Shown here: positions 40,201 to 52,330 of the stretch, piece by piece
Position numbering within the stretch: the stretch's first letter is position 1
Layout of the letters: each line of letters begins with the position of its first letter
Assembly (NCBI GenBank): GCA_014773175.1
Contig: VXCM01002092.1
Location: 30,655-94,654 of the forward strand
Source of the DNA: Lucifuga dentata
Taxonomy: Eukaryota > Chordata > Actinopteri > Ophidiiformes > Bythitidae
Direction of reading: 5' to 3'
DNA: 64,000 nt
The notes under the pieces: generated by a model
Told to the model about the DNA's origin: nothing
What the model saw: the letters and a program-made list of their open reading frames with translations, nothing else
Databases searched by the model: none
Made by a program: the position numbers and the translations under genes

Positions 40201-43200
40201 CTACAGCTCCATCAGGGCTTTGATGTCATCAATGCGAGACGTCTTCTTGTCTGTGCTTGAGGAGCCAAATGCTTTCTCCACCAAGTCCTGCTTCTTCTTC
40301 TGGATCTTGACCATGTTCTCCTCCACTGAATCCTTGACAATGAACTAGACCAACAGAAATTAAACACAAAATTAACAACAGTCATGCAAAACATTTTACA
40401 TTCAATAGTTTTTCTTCTGTGTCTTTGTACGATGGATAAGGAGCTTTAAGATCACTTTATTCACAATAAAGAGAGATTTTTCTTAATGATAACAAACAAA
40501 CACAATCACACATCACTGCAGGGCAAACAGATACTGAGTTTTAGTTTTCTGACCTTGGTGACGACAACTTTCCTGTTCTGGCCCAGGCGGTGGCAGCGGT
40601 CAATACATTGCTCCTCAGTAGCTGGGTTCCACGCCTTAGTAAACAAGCAAACACACAAACACACACTTAAGTGCACATTTAGAAACCATAAAGTCAGAGA
40701 AAAAAGTCTGTAGTAATATAAAGTCACAATCCTGTTTGTAAAGTCAGACAAACCCTTTTGTTGCTTGTTTTTTTTGTGTAAATGCTTCCAGTTCCTGGTT
40801 ACTATCTGTACTTACAGGGTCCATGAGGAAGACATGAGAGGCGGCAGTCAAGTTAAGCCCCACCCCTCCAGCTTTGAGTGACAGAAGCATGATGGCAGGG
40901 CTGTTGGGCTCAGAGCTCTGGAACTCCTGGACGATCTGAGCTCTCCTCTTCTGGCTCATGGTGCCATCGAAACGCACAAAAGTGAATCCCTGCTCCCTGG
41001 TGGAGGAAAGGAGGATACTAACATACTAAGAGGGAAGTCACTGAAAATTTTATAAAGGAATAGACAGAATAGAATATACTTTATTGTCCCCATGGGGAAA
41101 TTTGTTCTGGACTCCAAGTTGCCACACAAGCATCCACGACACATATCACAACACAATCCATNATTTGTTCTGGACTCCAAGTTGCCACACAAGCATCCAC
41201 GACACATATCACAACACAATCCATTAATGACACATAACATATTTCACAGCTGACACCATCATCAAATCTACACATTAAAATCTAAACATACTGTACAGAC
41301 CCCGCGACCTCAACAAGTGACCTCAAAGTAGACTGCTATTGAGAACTGTGACTGATACAGGCACAAATGAGTTCTTAAACCTTAGTATAGAAATATAGAA
41401 ATATACTTAGAAGTATAGAAATTACCCAAGCAAGAGCTACTAGAGCAGTGCTGAGAAATGTGTTAACGTTAAGATAGAGCTAAGTTATTTCATTATCTTT
41501 TTTTCACTAGTAGACCTGAAGTTTCAAGTTCTCATGCCACAAATTCAACTAAAAATCACAGGAAAGCCATCTTTATTTATTCTAATATCTAATATGCATC
41601 CACCATCAGCACGTGTTTTACCTGAGTGGTGTCTCAAGCATGGTAAGGAAACGAGTGAACTGAGAGACTACCAAACACTTTATGCTGCTGTCTTCAAATC
41701 TCAGCCTGCGCAGGTTTCCTAACAGTGCCTCCACCTGTGGAGACCAAAACAAAAAGCACACTGCTGAGGTTGAACCTCAGCACACTGTCATGTGGCATTA
41801 AGACGTAGTAGTGAAAACTTTCTGAGCAATATACTAAGACGGAAGTCACTGAAAATTTTTCTGAGCTGTGCTCAGCTGCCATGCAGCTGAGTACAGCTCA
41901 ATAAATCAGGAGTCATTAATATCAGTAGATCTAAGATGTTTGAACCCAGTAAATACACCCCGCATACATGTTACACTACTGCCAACCATTTTCCAAACTA
42001 TACTACTGGAGCGGTAAATTTTAGAATTGATTTTCTTACCTTCCAGACTACCATTGGTTTCAATTCATTCTAGTATACTAGAAAAATCAACATGTAGAGA
42101 GTTGAAACGGGCCTGAGCTAAGTAATCCATTGCAGCAAACATGATGTCTATTAAACTTTTTGTCAAAGTCACTTTATTTATGCGAACCAACGTGGAGCTA
42201 CACAGAACAAAATGTATGTCTCCGCCAGGGAATGTAGTCCCAGAAGAGAAATTAAAACGACCATGCCTTCTACAGTATTTGCAGGCGAAAACATGGAATT
42301 TGAAGGTGGGTGCATCACCTTAACACTTGATTTTGAAAGATTAGGGGATCTGGAAAAAATAACACAAACACTAAACTAAACATTTTATATTTTGGAAAAA
42401 AGATTGGCTGGAATGTAATGTGTATGTGGGTAGTGTTTACTGGGCTTAAACATGGTATAGTCCTTCATGATAAAAGACTTTGTCAGCACCAAGGCACCTT
42501 TCTAAACTAATTAACTAACCATCCTGTCTACAGTAAAGCAGTCTCCTACAGTTTTGAAAAATCTGGGGTTCAACAGTGCTTTGAAAATTATTTGTCACAA
42601 CTTCAGAATGCACATTTTACCTTTGAACTTGTCCTCCATTTCTCAGAGTTTGCTTTGTTTTCTTCCTCCATTTCCTCCTGTGGAAACTCCACCAGCTCGG
42701 ACGTCTTAATCTCACTTCGACAGAGAGGACAGCATGCCTTCTCCTATGTATGTATAGCACATGTGCACAAATCCACAAAAAATAAAAAAATCTAGCAAAA
42801 ATCGAGCCATTAAATATTGAGAGGTAAGAGTACCAAAGAGTTGACTTTTGACCTGTTAAGTTACGATTTAAAAAAAACAGTTTTCTTTTTGAAGGCAGCA
42901 CATGTACCTGCTGAGTGCTGATGACTTGGGCGATGCAGGGCCGGCAGTAGACGTGGGCGCAGTGTGTAATGACGGGCAGACGGATCGAGTCCAGACACAC
43001 TGAGCACTCCTCATCAGAGCCGCTGGCCAGCACCAGCCGCAGNAGACGGATCGAGTCCAGACACACTGAGCACTCCTCATCAGAGCCGCTGGCCAGCACC
43101 AGCCGCAGCTTCTCTATCAGATGCTCACGAAGGTCTGCAGGCGTGGCTGTAGCACCTTCATGAGACAATTAAGACAGATGGAAGGCAAAACTGTGCACTA

Positions 43201-46200
43201 AGGCAGAGAAAAATGGAAAAAAAATAGCCAAGGAATGATAGGAAAACTTTAGGTGGCCTCTAATTATACACAGAAGGCAGCATTTGTTAAAAAAAAAAAA
43301 CAAAAAAAAAAAACATGGTAACTACACAGCATCAAGCTAAATAGTTGAACTTAATTATTAAAGCTTTCCTTATGTTAATCAGCACATCGTTGTCCATTAC
43401 TGACATGTTGTTGCTGGAAGGTGAATCTCAGGTAAAAGCCAATGAAGATCGTTGCATTAATGAGCTGCTTCACACTTTAGGACCACACTTTATACCACTT
43501 GCCCTGGTGTTAAAGTGAAATTGTTAAATCCGCAAAGGAAACATTAATTCTCTGCTTCAGAGCTCTGAATTTTTTAATTTTATTTTTTAATTTACCAAGC
43601 AGACCTTAATTTTTGGTGGTGTATTTTATAAATAGTTTCCCTGGCATGTAAATAAGGAAATACCTTGCCAATGCCTCTTTCAAGGCAAATGTTAAAAGAT
43701 GCCGGTAACACTAATGAGGGAACCTGGTTGCGTGACAATATTTGCCCTTATCGACACATAAGTCTGGCACTGTGTTACATGAATCCCACCCAGTGTGTTG
43801 AAAACTAACATTTTTCTAACGGTGTATTATAGATTGTACCTAAGTCTGACGACATCTTTGCCAGCAGATCAGGATGACAGCAGTGCTGCCGGAGTCTCAT
43901 CAGGATGGCCAGCACGTCAGCATAGTTCCTCAGCACCGTGCCTTCAGCTACGTATCTACACACACACACACGAACACACACAGACTTCAGTAAATAATGC
44001 TCTTATTCTGGTTTTAAGACAATACAATACTTATTCTGGTTTTAAGACAATACAGAAATAAGCAAGAATAGTACAGACATCACTAGCACCTGAAAAACCT
44101 AAAAACTATTTACAAATTGATCACAAAACACAAAGTTGATGGCTTGTGATCCAGGTGCTGCAACTAAAAGTCACAGGTTTGATCACCCACCTGCTGACGA
44201 TGTTTCTTCCCTCCCTACGTGCCAGCTCATACTCTTCTCTCTCCATCTGGTTCAGCTCGACCTGCTCCACACACACCGTCTTCTCGGGAAGAGACACCAG
44301 AGGGCGGCCGTTAACTTCACTGCTCTTGGTCCGCCGCAAGGTGATGCACTTCACCAGGGTCTGAAGGTTCCTGCATGCATTATCAAGAGTCTGACTTTAC
44401 CAACATCCCACGTCTAAATATGGAAAGAAAAAACTCAGGAATATTAACTCAGAATGACTATCACTGTCATGCCCTATTTTACAGGAAACAGCACCCTCTG
44501 CAGTATAATTGCTGTATTGCAGCAGTGTAATAGAAGGTTTTGGTGTCTGCTCACTGTATGCCCTTCCTGTCTCCTTGTGTAACAGGTCTCTGGATCACTC
44601 TGTTCCACCACTCCCTCACATCGAAGGGCTTCAAACGCAGGAAGGCCAGTAGCATCCACAGGTCCTTCATACTGTTTTGGATAGGGGTACCTAGAAGGTA
44701 CACACACAGACAGACATACACATTATAAACATTTGATGAGATATAACTACCTTAATAGTAACTATAGATACAGTATATGTTTATTTTTGTGGGTATATAG
44801 ATGCAGAACTGATTTGCACTGTAAAATAGTACAGACACATTGGATAATACTGTATAAAATAATACAAAATAAGAAATGTGGGTGAGTTTACCTGACAGAA
44901 TCCAGCGCCGCTGAGCTCTGAGTTCGAGTACTGCCTTACTCATCTGTGCATTGGGATTCCTGATGACATGTCCTTCGTCCAGCACAACCCTCAGCCAACT
45001 AATCCTATGGAGGGGACTCTTATTCTGAAAGGGAGTTACAGACATTAAATTGTTCTTAAAAATGTATCAGAGTTTGTTTTGTTTTTTTTAAGAAAAAATA
45101 ACCGTAAAAGGAAGACATGAGGGAGCCTGAAATACAAACAAAATTAATTTCAGTGTCTCAAATCAATGCATGAACCTTATATACATTAACATATATGTGC
45201 ATTTTGTTCCTACTCACCCCAAAGTCAGCAGACAGGACATTGTATGTGGTGATCACTACATCCTGGGAGGACAGAAATGTCTTGCTTCTGTTGCGTTGTG
45301 AGCCGTAGTACAGATACATGTTTAAGTTCACATCTGCGCGCACATGCTGCTCAAACTGGTCCTACAGACAGACACACAGGATTCAAACACGGCATCATTT
45401 CAGGGATGTATCACACCTGCCATATCAGTAAAGGGCCTTCATTTTCAAAGTCTAACAAAATGACCAACATTACCTGATTTCGGCATCATTTTTTTTTTTT
45501 TAGTTTTCACTAGCATTCACTTTATGCCCCTACTTTTTAACAAAATAAATTATAAACAATGGAGTATTATTTGTACATTGAGGTGAATGACAAAATTGTT
45601 CCTACCAGCCAGTTGCTGAGCACGGAGAGTGGGCAGATGATGAGAGTCGTTCTAGCTGATAAGTCCTCTGCACTTTCAGCGATTAAAAACTCCTCACCTG
45701 CACACAAACATCAGATTTCACCAGTATTATTTCACAGTCCAATGTTTTTCCAATAAATCTCACTGACAATGAAAGAAAGAAATATAATATACCATGTCAA
45801 AATATATGCTTACTCAAGGTAGGAGTTGCCTTCTTGGCAATTTTCTTCTTCTTTAAGCCTGCATCTACTGAGCCGCTCAGTGCCGCAGCAAAGTCAAGAT
45901 CCTCCTGTAGTACTGGAACCTCTGTATCACAGGCATACAGATTTCAATAGGTTATATCAAATAGATATAATTAATTCATATAATTTAAATTTTAAAAAAT
46001 AGTGAGGTATACCACCCCAATTCACAAATGGCTTTCATCAATGTTAAAAAAACTGATTGTTCAGGCATGCTTTGCTCAAAAATAGTTGTAGACAGGAATT
46101 TCAATGGAATTTTGCCAAGGGAAGCTGCATGAAGAGGTGGCAGAACTTAGAAGCTTTTGTGCTTTTGTGCGGGGAAAAAGTTTCTTTTTTGCTGTTGTTG

Positions 46201-49200
46201 AAGTGATGCTTCTTGATGCCTTCGTCAGCAGCACACAGATATTGGTTGAAAACATCCATGTTGTAGCACACAGACATGAACTTAGTGTACTGCACCTTTA
46301 CTCAGCTTTCGTTTGGCTTTTGACTTTCCGGCACCTAGAAAGAGAGAAGTTTGGTAAAAATGTTTATAAGTTATGACTTCCATGGAGGGAGACAGAAACA
46401 AACTGCATAACACACATTTGTAACTGACAAGATAACACTGAAATCAGTATCAATTCTTACTTTTTCCCCCCGATCCATCTGCATTCTCCACTTTTTCCAT
46501 TTTATCAACACATATCGCCCCTGCCTTGTTCTGCAGTACATCTGGAGAATCAACACAGACCACCTCTGCCTGGTGACTGAACCGCATAGAAACATGTTAT
46601 CAGATTACATTAGACGAACATTTATCACTTCCTGTGAAGAAGTCAGGTCATTAGCATAGAATACAAAGAGTGTAGAGACACAGCTGCACACGTTGCTAAT
46701 ATAAGGTTTTAGTCTAATGTCAGCATTATAATAATTATAAACACACTTACAAGTCTGAGCATCGAGAACCAGTTGCTGTATCACTCGCGCCTGCTTGACC
46801 ATCACCACAACTGCTTGCTGAAACCAAACACACACATCATCACACCTGCTAGTGCTCTTTTTCTGCTCACACACACTCAACACCAAACTGAACATCAGGC
46901 AGGTAAACAATTTGAAAATAACAAACCTATCAAACTGATTAAAATGCGTGGTTACCTTTGAGTTTGGAGGTCTGAGCGTAAGCAGAGGCTTTGGCTGGTG
47001 AAAACTGCTTATCCTGCACAAACATGCACACAAAAACCACTTAGTGCATCACATCACTACACTTCATTTTTTTACAAGGCAGACCACAAGCCACTCAGAC
47101 TGCATCCATCAACTTTCTGAAATTACCTATTCATACAATGCACACAATCACACACTCCTTGGCGGCCACACTTACACACTTCTCCACCGGCAGAGCCTTT
47201 CCTTTGTGGAAGTTGGTGAGGATCAGAGCGATGGTCGTCAGTGTTTTCCCCTGAAACAAAAACAGTAGTTTGATGTGCTGTACGTCTGCTTCAATGACAA
47301 CAAAGTTAAGCATAATCTTGTAGTTAATGTAGGAAAATAGCAGCCCTGACAGGAGCCATTCTCTCTTCCTTCTTTTCACAGGTGAAAACATCATGTCTTG
47401 TCATGTTAAAAGGAGCATACTGGTGATTTTGCATGATCGAGCCAAATAATACCTGCATACACGCTATGATACTGACAACCATTTTCCAAACCATAAAACA
47501 GTATTTTACATTTTGTGTTATTTTGCCAAATCCCCTAATCTTTCAAAATCAAATGTTCAGGTTCACCCACCTTAAAGCCACCACCAATTTTGCATGTTTG
47601 AATATATTCAATTTTCATACACGTCTGGTTACTGACAATCATTTCCCAAACCATATGACTGGAATGTGAGTTAAACATTTTTTTTCCTACCTTCCAGACC
47701 GCCATTGGTTTCAGTTCATTCTGGTACCCTATTAAAATCAACTTAGTGATACCTGAAAAGTTCTTGTGTATGAAAATTGAATATTATCAAATATACAAGG
47801 CTCAAACATGTAAAATGGGTGGTATGGTCCTTTAAAATTCAAAGTTTTGCCTGCTAACACTTATACATGGTTGTGAAGGCATTCCTCTCCTGGGAGTTTA
47901 TTCCCCGGCAGAGACATAAATTTTATTCCATGATGCCCCAAGTTGGAGCAGTTAAATTGAGTTAGTTACACATAAAAAAAAAAAAAATTCAACACTTGTT
48001 CACTGTGATGGATCACTTACCTCAAACACCTTTCTAAAATTTATTGCTGCTCCAGTAACATGTCTTGGAATATGATTGGCAATAGTATAAACATGTAAAA
48101 TCACCAGTATGCTCTTTTATCATTTTCTTCCAACAGTTTTAGTCAACATTCTTTCCAATTAAATACATATAAGACCAAATAACACATTTTGAGTCAGCAT
48201 TTTGTACATGTGTTTGTACATGTGCAAAGTCAAATATGTTTAATATACTGTATGCATGGTACTCACCAGTCCCATGTCATCTGCAAGTATTCCCCCACGC
48301 ACCCGCTCAGGGATTTCTTTGGCAGAGAAACATGTGAGGCTGTTGTAATACAGTTCCCCTCTCTTCTCCCAGAATGGTGGAAGAGCGGCTTTGTTTTCTC
48401 GAGCGCACATCCAGGACAGCGCCTGCCTCTGGTGGAGCAGGAGAGGAGTTCCCACCGACTGCAGAGAAAGAAACGCGCAAAGCGAGACGCTGCTCTAAAA
48501 ACACATATTTCTCAAAGCAGTAGACAGAAACAGGTCAGACACACACACACACACACACACACCTCAGCAGCGTCTTTCTCCCCATCTTTACTCTCCATCA
48601 AGTCTTCAAAAAGGTTGTCAAATGCATTCTTCAGCTGAAAGACCATAAGAATGAGAGGACACATTATGGTAATACACGCTAACAAAGTAGACATCGAAAA
48701 TACAAATGTTAGCTGAGGGTTCATATATGTCTGTTTCCTAATAATTACAACACAAATGTATATTCAATCAAATTAATTTTCAATGCAAACAGTACACAAT
48801 TCATTATACTATATTAACGAATGACTGCACCTCCTGTGAAACAATATTGAGTTGCCAATACTTTCGGAAACTGGATGAGGAATATTTTGGAAGAATTCCA
48901 TTAATAAATTGCTAACACTTGTGGTTGCCTGATATTTTCAGCTGCTTCAGTTTATTTAATATTACCAGCTGCATTCAATATCAATTTACATGTAATTTTT
49001 AAAAAAAATATATTTGCTTATACGTCTTTTGAATAAAGAGTCTGACCCGAAGGCAAAGGAAGAGCATGAGTCTATGACTTATCCTGGAGAGATGCAAACA
49101 GATCTTTCTAAGAATTACTTTTAAATATTAGATAAAAGCAAGACCATACCATAGCATGACTCAATGGGTAAGCTAGCATACAACTTTGCTTTTTTGTACT

Positions 49201-50978
49201 TTTTTTTTTTATCTAACTGTACTAAATGAATAACATTATAAGTAGTTTACCTCCTCTGCAGTTAGTGGGATGGTCAAACCTTTTTTATACTGCAGTGAAT
49301 GGCCACCTTGACTGTTGTATGCTGTTGTACCTGCACCTGAAATTAAACACGTGCAGATACATACACAACAACAACAAAAAAAAAAGGAAATTAATGGGAA
49401 TGACTGAAAACTCATTTTTAATGAGCCAATTTATGCTATATGGACAGACATAATGTATTTTTTGAGAGGTAAACCATGAGAAAACATGTCACACTGGAAG
49501 AGTGTTTGTGATTGTAATTGTGTGTGTGTGTGTATACCTGTCAGTCTGCTTGCGCTTGTGTTCAATTTATATCCATGACGTGACATAAATTCTATAACAG
49601 CATTTTTGTTCTCTTCTTTCCCCCAGAAGGACAACATCACTGGCATGGTGTACATGTTCTTTGTTCCTGAGTACACCACGCTGACACGGCACAGAGATGA
49701 ACAAAGACACAGACACACACACAGTTGGTTCTTTATCCCAACATAATCACAAGTCTTCTTAACACCAACTAAATAAGGAAAAAGGACCAAAAATAATAGA
49801 AGAAATTGAGCAGTATAATAAATGCACTTAATACAATCAATCTCTAAATCAGAACATTTAGGTTTTCATCAACATCCACTCTTCATTGAAAAGCCACTGT
49901 CATCTCAATATATTGGCAAACTAATAACAGTCCACTCACCCCTCAACTTTAGCCAAATTGTTGTCCATGATGTGGGCCATTGCTGCAGCCAACTGCCGCT
50001 TGATGTGTCCCACCTGATTGCCATAGATGTTGGCGACCTTCACTGCGTTTCGGTCGTATAGATTCTGGGGTTCCCTCACTAAGCCCACCATTTCCCCTTG
50101 GTTCACCTGTCAAAAAGTAAAACAAGGAAGCATATGCTGATGATCTTTTTTTAAAAGTTGTGACATTTTATGTCACATTCAATGTACAGCACAACCACGC
50201 TAATCTACAACTGGTGGATGGGAAGCTAACTGAATGTCTATGTTTAGTTGAGTGTCAGTCTTTACGTCCTGCATGCGCTGTGTGTTATGTCTGTTTTGTC
50301 TACTTTGTCAGATCAGTTACACCTAACGGGAGACTCCAATGATTTCACACATTAAATTCAGTTTATTGTTATAGCATTATTTAGAACAGTAAAAGAGCTG
50401 TATAACAGCTTTTGTGCTGTAGAGGGAGATAGGCAAAGTCAGGGAAACTGACCCTTTTGGCATTATTTTGTTGGTGCTAAGCCAGACTATAAATTTGAAA
50501 AACTAAAGCCACTTCTCAACTGGAGAGGATTGAATTTGCTAAAATTATATAAGAGTGGCTCTAGTTTTCAAAGACTACTGGTGTTCAGCGCCAGTCTAAC
50601 CTGCAGTCTTCAGAAACAAAGTAACTCTATGCATGTCATAAAGGTCAGTTTCCCTTTACAGCAAAAAATCCTTTGCACACATTTTTCATAGTAATCCCTA
50701 TGACCAATAATCTGAATTTGATGTGTTAAAATCAGTGTAGTAATCCTTCAGAGAATGAAGGTGATGCTATTGATCCTCACCACTCCTGTATAATATCTCA
50801 GGCCAACCACAGTACCCTGCAGCTGACCAAACAGCACACTGCCATCTGCGTCCGGCTCCTCAGACATTGCAGTTCTGATAGCCTGGGACAGAGTCTCTGC
50901 ATTTGTTTCATAGCGATCTGTGAAGAGGTCCACATCAGCGGACGTATCCCAACCAAACCTCCACCAACGGGAAAACAT
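40201..50978 (-). CDS. hltf: Helicase-like transcription factor, SWI/SNF-RING-HIRAN protein, complete
   Basis: HLTF is the vertebrate Rad5-type enzyme: the HIRAN domain binds 3'-OH DNA ends, the SNF2 motor remodels stalled forks, and the RING polyubiquitinates PCNA. Exons: 50978-50781, 50106-49940, 49680-49538, 49336-49251, 48634-48563, 48458-48267, 47250-47176, 47013-46956, 46817-46751, 46576-46461, 46334-46302, 45921-45814, 45697-45606, 45361-45218, 45024-44892, 44690-44555, 44370-44191, 43955-43840, 43155-42908, 42743-42621, 41734-41622, 40996-40816, 40634-40554, 40344-40201. The corrected length is 2940 nt, 979 aa plus stop (human 1009). Visible parts: HIRAN (GTVVGLRYYTGVV ... YDRNAVKVANIYGNQVGHIK), Walker A split over two exons (ADDMGL/GKTLTTIALIL), DEGH box, RING (CSVCLDSI, THCAHVYCRPC, CCPLC) and motif VI (DRCHRLGQNRKVV). 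Linker exons between Walker A and the motif-Ia region are fast-evolving, so exon 46576-46461 and its neighbours are the least certain. Exon 43155-42908 contains a false in-frame 66-nt duplication. Confidence 0.95.
41066..41101 (+). mobile_element. Short non-LTR retrotransposon tail in an hltf intron
   Basis: The segment AGAATAGAATATACTTTATT followed by GTCCCCATGGGGAAATTTG resembles the 3' tail common to dispersed teleost retroelements. Only the tail is recognisable and the family is not assigned. Confidence 0.45.
41100..41224. other. Assembly join: 62-bp duplication around one N, hltf intron
   Basis: Positions 41100-41161 and 41163-41224 are identical with N at 41162. It is intronic, inside a retroelement-like stretch. 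Confidence 0.9.
41916..42470 (-). mobile_element. TTAA-family MITE, full-length diverged copy in an hltf intron
   Basis: Starts TTAATATCAGTAG ... GATGTTTGAACCCAGTAAATA and ends GGGCTTAAACATGGTATAGTCC, the two termini of the family in decayed form. The interior matches the right half then the reversed left half of the copies at 39056 and 47406 (for example CTTCCAGACTACCATTGG and TTGAAAGATTAGGGGATCTGG). Confidence 0.75.
42978..43108. other. Assembly join: 65-bp duplication plus N inside the hltf RING exon
   Basis: Positions 42978-43042 and 43044-43108 are identical with N at 43043. The extra 66 nt are a multiple of three and contain no stop, so a literal translation repeats 22 residues of the RING start (the CSVCLDSIR region). 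Removing one copy plus the N restores the expected 182-nt exon. Confidence 0.95.
47406..48119 (+). mobile_element. TTAA-family MITE (outer copy) interrupted by a nested copy
   Basis: The left end is TTAAAAGGAGCATACTGG and the right end CCAGTATGCTCTTTTA, which are inverted complements. The interior follows the copy at 39056 (CACCCACCTTAAA then AATTCAA, GGCAGAGACATAAA), except for a 264-bp insertion at 47572-47835. It lies in the hltf intron between the two Walker A exons. Confidence 0.8.
47572..47835 (+). mobile_element. Nested TTAA-family MITE inside the copy at 47406-48119
   Basis: Bounded by TTAA at 47572-47575 and at 47832-47835. Its termini AAGCCACCACC and GGTGGTATGGTCCTT belong to the same family as the host element. 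The empty site, one TTAA in ACCCACCTTAAAATTCAA, is seen in the copy at 39056-39648. Confidence 0.8.
48538..48562. repeat. (CA)n microsatellite abutting an hltf donor
   Basis: The CA tract runs directly to the end of exon 48634-48563, so on the coding strand the donor is GTGTGTGTG. Length variation here would sit at the splice site. Confidence 0.8.
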
Positions 50979-52088
50979 GACACCTGAGGAACACAATAAA
51001 ACACAGAAAAACAGTATGTTAACACTTAGGCAATTAGAGAGCAGGCAGGTACTCTGACACCCAGCTCTGAGACAGACAAATAAAATCTTGTTTTGGTTGT
51101 ACAAGGAGCTGTTGTGCAGCTAACACGGGACTGCATTATTTACATACGTACTTGAGGAGACACGTGCGTTAACATGCAGCGAACTGAAGTAACTATAGCA
51201 ATTGTTAGCAAAACCAGCGAGCTAACCAATTTGTCACCACCGGCTTATGAGATAAAAGTTAACAACTTTCTAATAGAAAACTATGTTGACGTTGCTAGCA
51301 AGCTAGATCTGCACGGTCGTTAGCTGCTAGCTTGTTCCAAAACATCCTCACATAATACGATTTGTATTTCTATGTTTGAAGCTATTTTACTTTCCCCCGG
51401 CAATAACGACCTGTTTGTACAGAGCAGATCGTCGTTTTACGCTTCTTAGTCTGTTTTTGCAGATATTTATGCTTCTTTTTGCTTCTGAAAAACTTTAGTT
51501 GCAAACCCAGAAGTGTAATTTAGCAAGAGTAAGCATCAAACTTCCGGGTATAGCCTTCAACATAATAACCCCATAGTTTGTATTTTGCTTTTTTCCACCA
51601 ATAGAGATCACAAATTGTTTTCCAAAACATTTATGAAAATGTCTAAAACCTAAAGATGTTGCATTTATAGCGTAATCTCAAAGCTTATAAAGAGCTACAT
51701 TAGCCTGCGATGATACTGTATGCTAGGTAACTGATAAAAATCACATGTAACTTTATAATGGAGTAAACCAACTCTTCTACGTTTTCTGGTATAAGTCATT
51801 ATATACCTTGCAGAATCTCGACGGGTTTTAAGCAAGCATTTTGCTGTATGTTATCGTTGTATAGCTGTGCCTGACAAACTTTGGAACGTCAGTTAATTTT
51901 GTGCTTTTACTCTGAAAATTATTTCCGGTGTTGTGTTCGTAACTTTCTTAGACCAAAGCAGCGTCAAAAACGTAGCTGGTTGTTTTGCTACTTACGTTTT
52001 CCTTCTTACGTATTAAGCGCCCCGAGTCTTTTGACCAATCGGTGCAAGGGAACCCGCGCAGTTCCGATCCTTCATTTTGGTTAACGAT
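50979..52088. promoter_or_regulatory. Divergent promoter interval between hltf and pak2
   Basis: About 1.1 kb separates the first coding exon of hltf (minus) from the first noncoding exon of pak2 (plus). The hltf coding start sits just after an acceptor (CCTCAG|GTGTC then ATG), so at least one upstream noncoding hltf exon lies here, its donor unresolved. A CCAAT box is at 52035-52039. No coding exon is seen. Confidence 0.5.
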
Positions 52089-52330
52089 GTTCCGCTTCCG
52101 GTCCGCCGCCAGTCAGATCCCTCCGCGGTTCGATCTGGAGTCAAACAGAGAAGTAAGAAGACCAGCTAGAATATCTAAAACTCGTTAGTGCTGGACGATA
52201 AAAGACGGGAAAGTTTTTAGCACCTCCGGGGACGTTTGTGAAATCTCAGCATCAAATCCTGCCTCTGAAGTTTGAAGAAGCGGGGCGGAGTTTGAGGAGT
52301 TTGGCAGGAGTGCAGTTCATCTTCAAACCG
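52089..52330 (+). other. pak2: Noncoding first exon of pak2
   Basis: A GC-rich segment with CpGs ends CTTCAAACCG|GTAAGTTTG, a strong donor in the pak2 direction. The next acceptor is at 56698, in front of the pak2 start codon. The transcription start is approximate. Confidence 0.6.

Noticed and set aside
42617..43168. A duplicated RING motif as a genuine new domain in HLTF
   Set aside because: The repeat is exact at nucleotide level and centred on a single N, like five other joins in the window; it is an assembly effect.
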